64,000 bases of DNA from Lethocerus indicus (taxonomy: Eukaryota; Arthropoda; Insecta; Hemiptera; Belostomatidae), in NCBI GenBank assembly GCA_019843655.1, contig JACDQD010000002.1, positions 17,011,154 through 17,075,153 on the forward strand, in the 5' to 3' direction. Position numbers and translations under genes: made by a program. Positions 28,500 to 43,127 of this stretch are shown piece after piece; the stretch's first letter is position 1; every line of letters begins with the position of its first letter. A model generated the notes under the pieces. That model saw only the letters and a list, made by a program, of their open reading frames with translations, searched no databases and was not told where the DNA came from.

Positions 28500-31400
28500 T
28501 TACGAAAGGGTATTCGTTGTGGCAAGGAATGCCCTGTTGTCAGTTGGGTAAACTCTCGAGAGGAGGACTAGCGCTGAAGCTAGAGCAAGTTTGACTGGGG
28601 CAGCACCGTGTCCAGGCAGGCTCACAAACACTGTTGCGACTCCAGCCACACCATCATCAGTCGGCTCTATAGCGACAGGCCTTACATACTGTTGTTGTTG
28701 CTGCTGCTGCTGCTGCTTAGTGGTGCTCCGTCTCCTGGAACGTGGCTGATGCTGTTGTCGGGGGCTACCACCAATTTCAGCCCCTAGCATAAGGGATACA
28801 GTGGCGAATGGACGTTTGGCCATATGCAACATCTCAACGACATGTCTCCTCCTGGCACGCCTTGCTTCAGCAGCCTGTTTGGCCTTCCAAGCTACGACAC
28901 AGGCTGCCAGGAATAGGAAGAAGCAGGAAAAAAAAACTGAGAAGAAGACAAAAAGGTCAATGTGCAATTGGTCTTGTCTGAAGCATAGGGTGCCGTAGGC
29001 AGGAGGCTGGGCATGATTGGCAACCAATGCAAGATAAAAGCGAGTTGAACCCAGGTCATGCTTATCGTGCGGTAATGTGACCACAAGCCTGTCTGTTAGA
29101 TTGTCCACGACAAGCACTGTGTTCCTCCTTGTCAGAGTCACAAAGGTCCGAGGTGAGGTGGCCACGACCTCTTGAAGACCCAAGGACCCAGGTACCTTCT
29201 GTTCCTCTCCACGTATCCATCTCACAAAGCTCATGTTAGATCCTGTATCCCCCATAGTGTCACTCCATCCACCACCATCCAGTTTCGTCTTGTACCTACA
29301 AAGAACAAAAAAATAATGTTAACTGTAACAGACATAAGCAAAAAAATTTAAGCATCAGTAATAACAACAGAACTCATTTGAGGACATTTTGGACAATTTG
29401 ATATTCTATCACACCTTTTTCTGGAACAAGTAGCTTTCACATATGGAAGAAGAAGGGGGTAACATCATACTCTTTTAATAAGAGAACATTTTTGAATTTG
29501 AAGTTGAAGGAAAGTTTAAAAAGTTAAAAAAAAGAAGTAATTCAATGATCACTCTACCAATTAAATCTGGTTTGGAATGATTTACTGACCTGGCCACCTT
29601 TAATTCTAAACACCTCAGGCAATTAGGAGGCTGGTTGTAGTAACAATTCTTAATTTCACATTTACAATAAAACATTTAAATAGTATGTAATAAATATTAG
29701 TGACTGTAGATATATTATTTAAAATAAAAAATGACCTAGGGTCCATTTCAATGTAATGTGCACTGGTAGAAGAGTTGACTCGCACAATAAATGTGTCATC
29801 CCTCGGACTGAAATAAAGTTTGAGGTTCCCCTGCGTCACATCTACTGTCACTCTGATGTCCACATTCATAAATCTTGGTTGGACCGCAAAAAACACCTAA
29901 GATAAAATTAAAATATCACTCACAAGCCTGAATGTATTGAGAAAATACATATTAGATTGTTTTTACACTTAATACAGATTATATAGGAGAAAATGAGGAT
30001 TATTTAGAACACATTAGACATTTTAACACAATTATACTTTTGTAATTCATTCTTGCTGTGTAATAGTATTGTAACACTGGCATAACGCCTATTCAGTTTC
30101 CTTTTTCTAAAATTTGAGAATCAATAATGAGTCAGGATAATAAAACTGTAAGCAATATGTACATACTGAGTGGCCTGGGGTGAGAGGTGTAGGCTTATGG
30201 CGACAATGATCTATAAGACTTGTGTCAAGACAGTATTTGAGGTCAACACTCATCTGTTTGTAGCACTGGTGGCCACCTGTGGGTGTGCCCATGTAAGAGT
30301 CCTTACATTTTGAGCACTGCACAGCCCAGCACTCCTCCATACCGCCACCTCCATTCCCTCCACTGCCACCTCCACTACTGCTCCCTCCCCTCCCACTCCC
30401 AGCCCCACTCAAGCAGCTCGTGTCACTCTCAGTGTTGTTCCCACAGTTGCAACTGTACAGAAATATTTCCATATTATTATTACTTCCCAGGTGGAAAGAA
30501 TGTAATTTAAGGTTGTTTGGTTATAGCAATGAGGCAGGAGAAATAATTTACCATCCGTGTCAAAGACTTGCGCTAGTTTTTTTGTTAAAGTGAAATAGCG
30601 TCTGCATATATAGACAGCGTAAAAGTATTAATATAAATAAAATACTTACCCTTCTCCAGTGATGGGGTGACACATGTCACCGTGCCCATTGCACTGGCAG
30701 GGACGGCAGCCCATCCTCCTGTCCTCTGAGCCCCTGAACTGACCTTCTATACAGTCTTCACACTTGTCACCCCTGGTTTGGTTTCCGCAACTTAAACACC
30801 TGGCAAATTCCACCAATATATTTCCCACAAAAACTGCTGCGCTAGCTGTGCAGACTATACAGCCTAGCTTGAATAAGTGAGTATAAATAATGAGAAACAG
30901 AATACCTGGCTTTAGAAACTGGTCCCTCTTGTAAGAATTGTTCAACTAGAGTGCGGTCAGTATCGATGGTGTAGGGGAAATGAGTAAGGGAATCATTGAC
31001 ACATATCCAAGTGTGCCCGTTGCAGTAGTCTGAGCAAGGCACACAGTGTCCATTGTCAGTTGGGTCTCCCACGTATAGAGGGTGACAGCGGTTGCAGCGT
31101 GCCCCCTGGGTGTGGTTCATGCAACGGAGACAGGTATCCAGTTTATCGGGGCCAGAGCAGTCTGAGTGGCCGTTGCACTGGCATTCGAGTGAGCAGCTGG
31201 AGCCCACCCACCCAAAGTAACACCGGCAGACATCTGGGCTGATACAGGTGCCTCTAACACAGCCCTGAGAACAAACAGGGAGACAGGCACCACCCGGACC
31301 TCCCGGACCCCTATATCCCGGACCGCACTCACACCTGTAACCTTCCTCCAAGTCCACACACTTTTCACTTACAGGATCACACTCATGATGCCCGTTCACA

Positions 31401-34400
31401 CACTCATTTTCGGGGGGACACTTTGCATAATGCCACTTTGTCTTCTTTCCCCCACCTTCCACGTTTCCATTGTCCTCAGCCGCTTCCACTTCTTCCTCTC
31501 CCTCTTCTTCCTCCCTTCCGACAGTCTTGTTCTGCCTCGATATACTTCTATAGAGTTGTTCGCAGCTCATTCCCATTGGCTGCTCCCAAGAACCCTCTAT
31601 GCATGCACCCTAAACAATTAAAAGTAGATCATCTCATAATTAAGTGTGAAAGTAATGAGATTAAAGATCTGAAAATTAGAGAAGTTTTTTTAAACTTAAA
31701 ACACACTTGTCCAGAGAGAGGGGAAGAGTTAAAAGAACACCAGCCACAGTTGGTATGGGCGAGGCAGGCTGAGCATCTTGTGAAAGCAGAACAGGGAGGG
31801 GGACAGCGTGCCGCAGCGATAGGACTGCCCCCCCTAAGTACCAGCCCGCAGACACCACCTGCACAGTATAGACCCTGATAGCTTGGTGACAAGCACTCCT
31901 TCAGTCTAGTTGACCACCTGCACTCCTGCCAACCACCTTCACCACCCTGCAATATACGCCATACAATATTATAGCAATTTATATCTCAACTAACTGTATA
32001 TCAGAGTTAATAAAATGTTAACTGGACATAGTGTCGATTAACTCACTTGTGAAGTAAGGCAGGATTGGCAATCATTATAGTCAGAGCAGCGTTGAGGGCA
32101 ACTGGCAAATGATTTAAGCTTATAACTTGAACGTTCATTGATTGCTTGGCCCACACAATTCCAGGCATAAATAGGTTCTGCTGCCAATGTCATTCCTTCT
32201 TCTGGAGTTTTTAACACTTGCCTGCATCCGACATTAATTGTTATTGAACAACTTTTACAAAAATATATTCTGGATTGAAATGGCAAAGTCTTCTAATGGC
32301 AAGTCTTAATTGCTTACACAACAGGTATTATGTGTGTGGAAAATGAGACAAAAATGTAAGTATGATAAAGAACATTAAGAAATATTTTTGTTTATTCAAT
32401 TCAAAAATAGTAACTGACAAGAATTACCAAATGACCTTAGAAATTATGTTCCCACTACAAAAATCTTATGTTGCTGCTTATATAATTGCAACAGGTACAT
32501 AAGGAAATTAAACAAGGAAACATTAAGGAAACCATTGAGGAAAACATTAAGGAAAAATTCAATCTTATATTGGTATAATTGATTTTAAAATAAATAGCTT
32601 AAGTAATCTACCCATTTCTCCAGCTGAGCATAAACCAGTGGTATAGAAATGTTTCATTCTGTAACTTACTTACCTTTGGATTTCCAAATGTTTTAACAGT
32701 TTTGAATAATTAAGTGCAAATAATAGTTGCAAAATTATGATTCAAAATGATATTAGGAGAAACAGTTAACATGATTAAACACTTCTAATGTTGAACATTA
32801 TAGGAGAGAAATAACAACGAACCTGGTCCAGGCACAATGACCTTTACTGAGACAATGGTCACAATCAGAGGCAGCACACTGAAGTTCAGGGCACTGTTCT
32901 ACTGCAGTTATTTCCCTTGGTCTCTGACCACATTTTGCATCCCTCATGCAATCACTGCTATTACCTCCTGAGATACACTTACCAGGGCCACAGTTGCTGC
33001 ACCATTTACAAATCTGAACATAAGATTAACATAACTATTTATTAGTTTTATAAATATGTGTATATAAAGATACACAGATAAAAACACACACTCACATGCA
33101 CACATTTAAACATCCCTGTTTAACCCCCCTGATTTAAACCCTCATCTGTAAGCTTTTCCTTACAACAAATTTCTTTTGTGGTTCCTATTTTTTAACTTTG
33201 TTAATTATAAATAAAAATTAACATAAATCATTTAAATCATACATTATACCATAAATGGAGGTCTGCAGTAATAACTTAAGTAGGAAAGAACAATATAAAC
33301 CTGTGGCTGCAATGTTGTGGCCGGCCAGGATGCGAGGCAGTGACTGCAGGTCGTGAACTGATCACAAGCCCTCGCTGATAACCAAGCAGGGGAGCAGGAG
33401 ACACCATTACTAGTGAGTATCCGCCCTATCTGCCCATCTTGACAGGGCTCTCCTTCTGAATAACAGTAGCTTGCATTACCACCTCCACTGCTCACTGAAC
33501 AGTAAGAACAACCAAGGAACGATCTGCAAAATATGACCGAGAATTATCAAGATGGTCAGATTCTACAGAATTAACACTAGTTCACATGAAAATATAATAA
33601 GGATGTGTGCAGTTACCAGCTAAGTAGTGCTAGATACAACTCTAAATAAAATAAAGACAGCTTCCATTATTCTATGACAAATACTCATATCTTAAATACA
33701 TAAACAAACCAAATGTAATTTGTATTTTATATAAGACCATTAAAGTAAATTCAGAGAAGTAACAGGAAAAAGCCTGTTACAGGGAGTTTTGTATTTTAGT
33801 TTTTTTATTACAATTCTGCTAAAATACTTGATCAAACAAAAATACTAATAAAAAAATGGTGTTCAAATGTCAGTGCTAAATTTGATGCACAGGTTTGTAT
33901 CAACTAACAACAGTGAGTAATCAAATTCTGTTATGCACTTTGTTCACATTATTATATCGCCATCTCCTCTAGTAGCTACCTGCATTTGTCTTTGGATTGC
34001 GATGAAAGAGCACAAAGGTCAGAAGGGAGCATGATGCGAATGACACTGGTGTTGACCCCACCTGTGAAGCCTCCCATAAGGTAAGCACCATTCCCATCCA
34101 CCCATGCCATTGCCTGACCGTACATCTCTCCTGGCCATTTACCCACTATATCTACATCTGTATTCAAAATAAACTCAATAATATCTCAATATTAAATATA
34201 TCAATAATAATTAAAATATCTAAGATCCCTATATCCCATAATATTGTTATATGAAAAGTGTGGTGACCTTTTTAAACTAATGCAATTTATTCATTACTGT
34301 ACTTTTCAAAGTAACATTTTACATTTTCTTAACATTATTTATATAGTGCACTGAGGCAACTGTGGATAGTTATGTATTTTGGTGTTGGTATTCAAGTGAT

Positions 34401-37400
34401 CACTTTCAGGGCATTTTCTTAGATAACTGACTCTACTTATACTGAACTAAAAACGTTACACGTACCCTTCGACAAGAGCTTAACCCAATGATTGCATGAA
34501 TATATGTAGGCAAGTAGAAATGGAGGGGGTGACTGTGAATGCGGAGACAGAGCAGTACGACCACCAAACACCAACATATATCCTGCAGTGCTGATTGCTG
34601 AATGCAAGTATCTTCCTCCTGGCTGATAGCAAAATATGCATGTTAATTAAATATTATAACAGATGAAAACATCTTACTATTTTTCTGAATGTTACAAGGG
34701 AAATACATTATCTGTTACATGCACTGATTGTAACATTAATAAAATTTCTTGTTGCTTAAGTTATAAATTTAAATTTAAGTTATAATTTATTGTTTTTATA
34801 AAATGTTGTTTAAGAACAAGAATAAATGACTGGTCACTAACTAGATTAAGTCGAGGTGGGTTGAACTGTGAAAAGGTTGGGAGTACAGACCAAGTCCTTG
34901 TTGGATAATGTAAACTATACAGTTTGTCAGATATGTAAGTAGAGTTGATGCCGTAAGCATAGCCTCCATACACATAAAAACTTTGTGTGCCTGAATGGTA
35001 GACAGTACTATGTCCATATACTCCTGAAAAAAGACAATTCAGATTTATTTAATCCAAACTGAAAAACAGGAATGGTTAATTATCCATGTGATAACTTACA
35101 GTTATAACATCTTAACCATTACAGATTTTATTTAATCAATCATCTTAATTTTTCAAAAATATAATGTTTGGAACTTTTTTAAGTAACATAAAATGATCCA
35201 CTGGAACAATGTAGAAATATTGTTCTTTGACAGCTAAGAAATTTGCTCCAATCTGTTCTGCAGACATTTATTTCTGTCCATTCCTGAATAACTTCCATTT
35301 CAACCAGATTACAAGTTATACAAGTTATAGCAGAAAGATTACAGACTGCCTGCCATTCTTACATATATAAAGTTGTCTAGGTTTGTCAAATACACAAAAC
35401 CTCCTAACTTTTACTAGTTCAATCATCAAACAAGCACTATTTTCATAGCCAGAAATTCTACAGATCATAAAGCGGAGGATAGGTTTTCCTTAACCTTCTC
35501 ATAATATTATGACAAACCAATAAGCAATAATTAGCAACATAACTTCTTACTGTTTCATTAATTAGCTTTGACTTCATTATCAATTTTTGTAAACATATCT
35601 TTTTTAGAACGGGCTTATATATTTTTAAATTAAACTTCAAAACCATTCTAACACAGGGTATTTCAAAAGTGACCGAAGTTGTCCTACCTATAGGAATATT
35701 TCCTAAAGTGGGCAGAAGCTGCCAAGTATCATTGTCGAGGGTGAACTGCCAGACAGCATGGAGAAAACCTGATTGCGGAGTAAAGCCTCCGATTAGGACA
35801 AGTGTCTCTGCACGGTCAGTAGTGGTTGTGGCAGTGGCCAGTGTGAGGGTGTGGCCTGCGAGTGGAGGCGGAGCCTCTCCGCCAGGCTTTGCCTCCACCA
35901 CCTCTACCCACCTCTGGTTCTTCACGCTGAACTTCCACAAGTCTCCCAGTGTCGAGTTGTGACCGCCCTCACCACTTAGACCGCCGTGTACAAACATTTC
36001 TGCCCTCGATTGTGAAATGGCTGCTGCATGGAAGTATCGTCCTTGTGGCATTGTCGCATCATTTGTTGAGTCTATAGTCACCTGCAAGAAAAAAAGATCA
36101 TTACTCAAAATAGGATCTAACTCCGGCTCATCCCGTGAAGGTGGTAATTTTTGTTCTCTTTATAAAGTATTATTTCATTCCTAATTTGCTCTCATGAACT
36201 CAATGTAGGCCCACACCACAAACATAATATAGCTTAGTTACTAACATATCTTTAATTATACATTTAAAGTGAAACACTTTGTAATATACTTTCACATTTT
36301 TCCACTACACTGAACTGTATTACATTTCAATATATTCAGAGTGATGGTGAGTCACCTGAACCACCAAGGCCGTTTTAATATTTGTTTTGTATTTTAATTT
36401 TGATTTATGTTGTGAGTTTCATAGCTGCTAATATATAATTTTACGAGGTATATGGTTTTTTACCGTTTTTATTTGCCTATACGAATTAAATGTGACAGAT
36501 ACCTGCATCCAGGAATTGTTCTTTGTATCAAAGAGGCGGATGTCATTTAAAGGCCCGTGTGATAAAGAATAACCACCAAACAGCCAAAGGAAACCTCTTC
36601 TATCAGATAGCAATGAATGGCCAAATCTAGGAATCATCTTGCGAAGGTGGTCAAAACTCTCAGACAAGTGGTTAGAGTCAAAAAGCTCAGTAAATACCAA
36701 CTGCTTCCCTGTGAGTTGTGTCGAACAATTCTCACCACCCCACCCTGCTGAACAGACACATCTTCCATAACCCTGTAAATCACGACCATTATTTTCCCAA
36801 TTGATCAGTTTTAGTTTATATGAATAGAATATTTGCTATGCAAAGAACATAGATAAAATAAATTAATTCAATACAATAAGAACTATTTTATGTACAGTAC
36901 TATTGTACTGTAAATAATTATGTTACCATGTTATGTAATTTATAACATGTTTACTTTAAAAAGTAACAGAAAATAAATAAGAATGGGAAAGAAAGAAACC
37001 AAATGTGATTTGCTACTGGTCTTAAATAACTAAAAGGTTTGTGAATCATTTGCAAACAAAGTGTAAGAATTAAATTTATCAACAATGTCCTAGTGTTAAT
37101 TGCTAATAGTAGTGATTACCTTATCACATTTGCCTCGTTCAAGATGGGCAGAGCAGTTGTCCGGACAAATAATGCGGGAGCAAGATGCGGGGCATGAACA
37201 GAATCCACCTCCCTCACACGTATCACCCTGAACTCCAACTCCATCTTTGCTGATACTACACTGTTGTCCACCAATTGAGTTGCATGACAGTACTGATACT
37301 GTAGCATTAAAACCTTCCTCTGCCACTCCTTGGTGGTAGTGCACTGTCATCACACCTGTTACAATTAACATATTGCTACTTTTCTGTGCAGTTCAAAACT

Positions 37401-40400
37401 CTCTTTACAATTTGAAAAACTCGTATATAGGTTATTAAATTACACAACAATAATAGTGTGATGTGTTATGTGTTTCACCTGACTTAGCTTGAACAGTGAT
37501 GGGATAAGGAATATGTTGAGTGCAGAAAACACCGAGGACTTGGTTGTGATGGCTGCTTCCACTTCCCCCCGATGTAATAAATGTAGGTAATCCATCGTAG
37601 ACATAAACACTATTCTCAGTGCAACCCACTGTTATGTCTGCATCAATCGTCAGTTCCACAATGCTCCTTGAACTGAACAAATTTATCAAAAATCAGTACA
37701 AAACATCTCATTTATTCGTATAATTTTTTGTGTGGATAAAACTATTTGGAATACACACACACTATTGTGGAAAAAACATACTCGCTGGTATTAAGTGGAT
37801 GATCCGGATTTATTATCCAAAGGCATTCCCTGGAGGCAGGTGAAATGGTAGTTCCAATTGAGTCCCTGCGGAAAGCAGTGGAGTCTGCCAGCCTGCTGCC
37901 CAGGCCAACATTCCTCTGAGTTACCTCACCCCGTGACACACATTGGTAGTAGCAAGTCCCTCCACGCCTGAAATAATCAGCAAATGGGTAGAGAACCTCT
38001 TAGGCTCATAACATCACTTTCTAAGTATCAGTTTACTACACTGCTTAGAATATAGACTTCATTGGGAAATTAAAATGATTCCAATCCATTTGGTGATATC
38101 CCTTATTCTTACATACCAAGTTCTACAAGAGGGATCTAATGATAAATAACATAGTAAAAATATTTCTGGCTTAAAACCCAGATATGAGATTGGACTAGAC
38201 AAGTATTATGATTTAATACCTAGGGTCACCATAGTACCCACTCTTGCACTTGTCACACGTGGCTCCCTCCGTGTTGTCCTGGCAGAAACAAACTCCTGTC
38301 ACAGAATTGCAAACCCCTAGCTCAGTATTACCATGCTCATTGCAGTTGCATCTATGACAGCCTTCTTCAGAAGTTGCATTACCATAACTCCCAGGCCTAA
38401 TAAACAAAAATGCTCTATCTATATCGTATCATATAAAATGTATTGAAAGATGTTTATTTCTGGCACAGGCACTAAAACTTACACCCTGTGTAAATGTTTT
38501 CTGAGAACTTTAAATTAACTGGTATGAATTGTAGAAATTAAATTGTAATAGTTGTTGCTCTTGCCCCAACAGGGATGGATTTATTATTCAATCAAATATA
38601 CAAAAATAATATAAAATCTTGATTAGGAAGAAAACATTTAGATATCATAAAACCATATATTTTTTTAGATTGTTGCTGGAAGCAGTAACAGCAGCTTTCT
38701 GGAAAGTCATCCAAAAGACTGCTGGCACATCAAGGTGTATTTATTTTAATTAATGTTATAATTTTACTTCCACTCAAATATTTTCCATTTGAGATTTCTA
38801 TATAATTTCATTTCAAATACAATTAAGTCAATAACAACACTGGATTAGATCTCATTACATTCACAGCAAATTAAAAAATTCTGATATAATTAAATGCAAT
38901 AAATGCTGTTATATGCATTTTTCTAGACACTACCAAACCATAATAATAGTATTATGGTTGTTTTTACTGATTATGGTCTTTTAATTGTTCTATCAATATT
39001 TCAAGCACAATTAATAGATACTATTAAAGAATAAATAAAGCATAAATATTCTTATAATTAAAAAGAGAGAGTACTTGCAGAACTGGCAGAACTCGCCAGT
39101 AGTCCAGTGGCTGCACTGGTCACAGATGTTAATTCCTTTAGAGCAAGTGGAGTGGTTGTGGCAACCACAGTTGACAGAGCAATCAGGGCTTGTCCATCCA
39201 AGTTCACATTTACAACTGTACTGTGGCTCACCAGCACAGTGCCCATGTACACATTTGTTGTAGCACCTTAACAAAGATTACATCAATGCTTACTATCAGA
39301 TTGCATCAAATTCACATCTCTCACAATATAACAGATCAAATAAACTTAATCAACGCTACAATTCTACCAGAGTAGTGTGAGCCACCCAAACCATACCAAA
39401 TACCCAAACAATAATACATAGGATTTCCTGTGTTCCAGGAGGTAGAAGTTGCTATCCTCTCCAAACTCACAAAACTCCTCAAACAACCTACCTTGAATTA
39501 TTTACTGAAAACTATAACTCTTGTCAAAAGTAAAACATATAAGGAATCAAATATTTTAAATACACCACATAGATTGATAATGAAAACAAATAGTAATATT
39601 ACTGAATTTGATAAAATAATTCATTAATTAAACATTTTTATGAATCCTGGAACCAAAAGTCAAAGGAGAAAACAAATTTATATTCAACTCATGGTATATT
39701 CAAGGAATGTTTTAAGCATTACGTCTTTGTGCAAGTGCGTTTGCCATCGCCTAAATAGCCTCTGTTGCAGTGGCAGATGTAAGAGCCATGGGTGTTGGTG
39801 CAGGTGGCCTGAGGATGGCAATCAGACAATCCCAGTGTACATTCATCCACATCCGGGCACTCTCCATAAGCCCAACCAATATCACTATTAGCGATGCTAC
39901 TATTCTCACTGTTCCTTCTCAACAATTCGTTGCAGTCATCTGGGAACATAGTCATTTGTTCATAAAAAAGAACTTTCATGTTCTTAAATTAGACAAAACA
40001 TTAATTAATTCAAAAAGATTAATAATAATCCATTTCCACATACATCTGAAAAAGTCTTACGCCCATATATCATGGCCAGTGATGATTTATGCATAGTACT
40101 TACAAAAGTTATATACTTATAACTCTAGTTGAATACCCTAAAAATTTAAGCTTGTAATTTATATTTCTCATTCATACTGTATTTGAAATTTCATTGGATA
40201 TAGGAGCGGCATTAATGAAATACAGAAGTATTGATATAAGGGAGGTTATTTGGAAAATAAAAAACATTGTGTAGTATAAAATAGTAGCGAAAAATTGTAC
40301 CATTAAATTGAGGGCGACCAAAATCACCAGGTACACACAATCCAAAAACAGGATTATCATGTGGAAAGCACCAGCCACACCCAAGGGCCCTAAGACAAGA

Positions 40401-43082
40401 GGAGCAATTGGTATGGGCAGAACATGAGTCACAAGCATGAGCAGCATTGCCACCAGTGAAAACAAGCATGCTAACAGCTGAGGTTCCAGTATTGCTAATT
40501 GCCTGCAGCTGTCTCTGAGGGTAACCAATGTCAACCCACTCACGGCATATACCGAACTGATACTGTGATGTATAAACAGCAAAAGAAAAACACTCCTGTA
40601 AAATATTAAAAATGTTCATATTTTACATGAAAGTTATTTAAAAAATTAATTAATAATTATTCATTATTATGACTGGCTTGTTTAAGTACCTGTGTTGCTT
40701 TACACCAGACGCACCTTCCTGTACCATCCAGGCACTCTGAACAATTAGACCTCATATGACAACCCATAGGACATTCCTCCACTTTTGCCACTCCAGATTT
40801 AGACCTGTATACATTTTTACATATGTACTAAAAAAGACATTTCTCACCAAAAAATGTATTTCATCAATTCAAATAATGATCAATTTTAAAAACTAAAATG
40901 GACCAAACCAGGAAGGAGAGATAGAAAAACAAGAAATCTACAGTATTCCAACCCCTTGCAAACCAGCAAACAAGTATTCCAAAACTATTTATTAATAATT
41001 ATAATTGAAATTCAAATCTAACCTCCCTTTACGAGCACACTTAGCATCCTCTGGCCACCATTCACATATGCCTGAATTGATGCAGTCATCACAGCTAACA
41101 TAGTTACTACAGTTAACACAATCTGATGGCACCACTGTCAAATAATGCCAATCTGATTCTTTCGCCCCCCGACAAACCTGAAACATCCATCAAACAATTA
41201 AAAAAACAATAGATGCTCTACATTGAATATGTATCTATAAATGAACATATATAGCTAGTTTTATTTACAATAAAGATACTTTCTTATATATCATACAAAT
41301 AAACTAAAAATTGCTTACATGCATTTAGGCTATTTTATTTTATTTCTTTAATTTTTATTTTTTGTACGTTGCAAACTGACAAATATATAAGTATATATAC
41401 ACATACATGAAAAGTATGCAGGCAGTTTCCTAATTAGTTGTTTTAGCAATTATATTAAGTGATTATAAATGGCTACCTGATTTTCATTAATATCACGCTT
41501 TAGGCAGAAGTTAGTTATAGGACACCAACCACATCTTGCATCAGTGAGGCAAGCCAAACAATTTGTGTATGATGTGCAAGATCCTTCCCCCATATAAGGC
41601 TCCAAATATTCAAAAGTAAACACCTAATAAAACAATCAATGAAACTGGGAGTTAATTGGGAGCTATAGTCCCATAAGTATAAATGAAACTGTTCACAGTG
41701 CATTATAGATATAAGTTAACTTTAATAATTTTTAATCTTTACAAGCTAATTCTAATTGTCCATCTGTTAATTTTCACATATATTCCTTGCACTTATTTTA
41801 ACTTCATTGTTACATTTCCATTCTTGCAGTATTTGCTGTTTCTGTTGTTCAACAAAAATCAACTATTACTGCAGGGAATTTATCACTAATATGAAAATAT
41901 ATCACTATTGTGCCACAAATATAAACTGGTATATGTGTACTGTGCTCAAAACTTAAAATTGTAAGAAATATTTCATATCCATACATTTTAGTATTATTGA
42001 AATATTTTGTATCCATGTATTTTAGATACGTTAAATTACCATACATTCTTTCACTATCAGCTACCATGAGTTATTAGACATCTAAGTAACATCCAGATTG
42101 TGGAAAGTTCCATTCCATTTAAGAAATTACCATAATAAAAGTTTCTGTAGATAGCTATAAATTAAAGTGAAAGATGATGATGTAGAGTAATAATAAACAT
42201 TGTGTACCTTCGGGTTATCAAGTGTTTTGTTGTGGCGCAGTTCTATCTTAGAGCGGTAATGTGGTATAAAGTGAGCATGGCCAAGTGGTATCTTGGTTTC
42301 CAAGATAATTGGATAACGTCCAGGAAGCAGGACTGTTGGCGTCCCTGAGGGCCACCGCCCCACCCTACATTCACCTTCTTCTGCTGTCAGATTAACTACA
42401 ACTTCCTGTATACAGTAATAATTCAAACTTAGCATGCATCAATAACTCAGTTAATTGAACATTTAAATCTGGTTACTTTAATGACTGCATGTAACAAATA
42501 AATCTTTGGTCAGTGATTAAACACAGGAGATCAATACGTAAGCATCAAAGGGTACATTGATGAAATATTGATAAAACTTAATTAATGTGTTGGAAGAAAA
42601 TGAGGATGAATCTCACCGGAAGGGCTGGATTTTGGGCTAGCTTAAGAAGGGCTGTTGAATGACTAATGCAAAGGGTGAGGTGGTGGTGTGGTGGTGAACC
42701 TCCCCATTCAGGAGGTGCTCTCAAAAAGCCTTTCATCCTTGCCACCCAGCCCACCCCTCCTCCCCAATGCTCACCCTTTGGCAGCCCGCCTCCACTCTGC
42801 AAATCCAGAGTTGTTGCATTGATTATCGTCACCTGAAATACGCCACCAAATATTTGTGAATCCTGAGATATGTAATAATTTAGGAATTGTATCTCTAGCA
42901 AATATTATAGAGGTTATAGTTAGTTAACAAAAATTAATGATTACAAAAAATCACATTTAACCAGATTTTTAGTTGATTTTTAAATTACAAAAACCAAATA
43001 AATTTCCTATTTTAATATAATCAAATATAACTACTTTTTATTCAGAAAACATAAAAATATATATATAACATATATATATATG

Positions 43083-43127
<45 letters not shown>

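Noticed and set aside
29475..29675. Possible extra MEGF8 exon with cysteines ([13 protein letters not shown])
   Set aside because: Exons 36 and 37 join in phase without it, and it lacks a matching donor/acceptor pair.
31423..31878. 151-codon plus-strand frame
   Set aside because: Antisense to MEGF8 exons 33 and 32, with no family match.
35669..35962. 97-codon plus-strand frame
   Set aside because: Antisense to the Kelch-encoding exon 25 of MEGF8.
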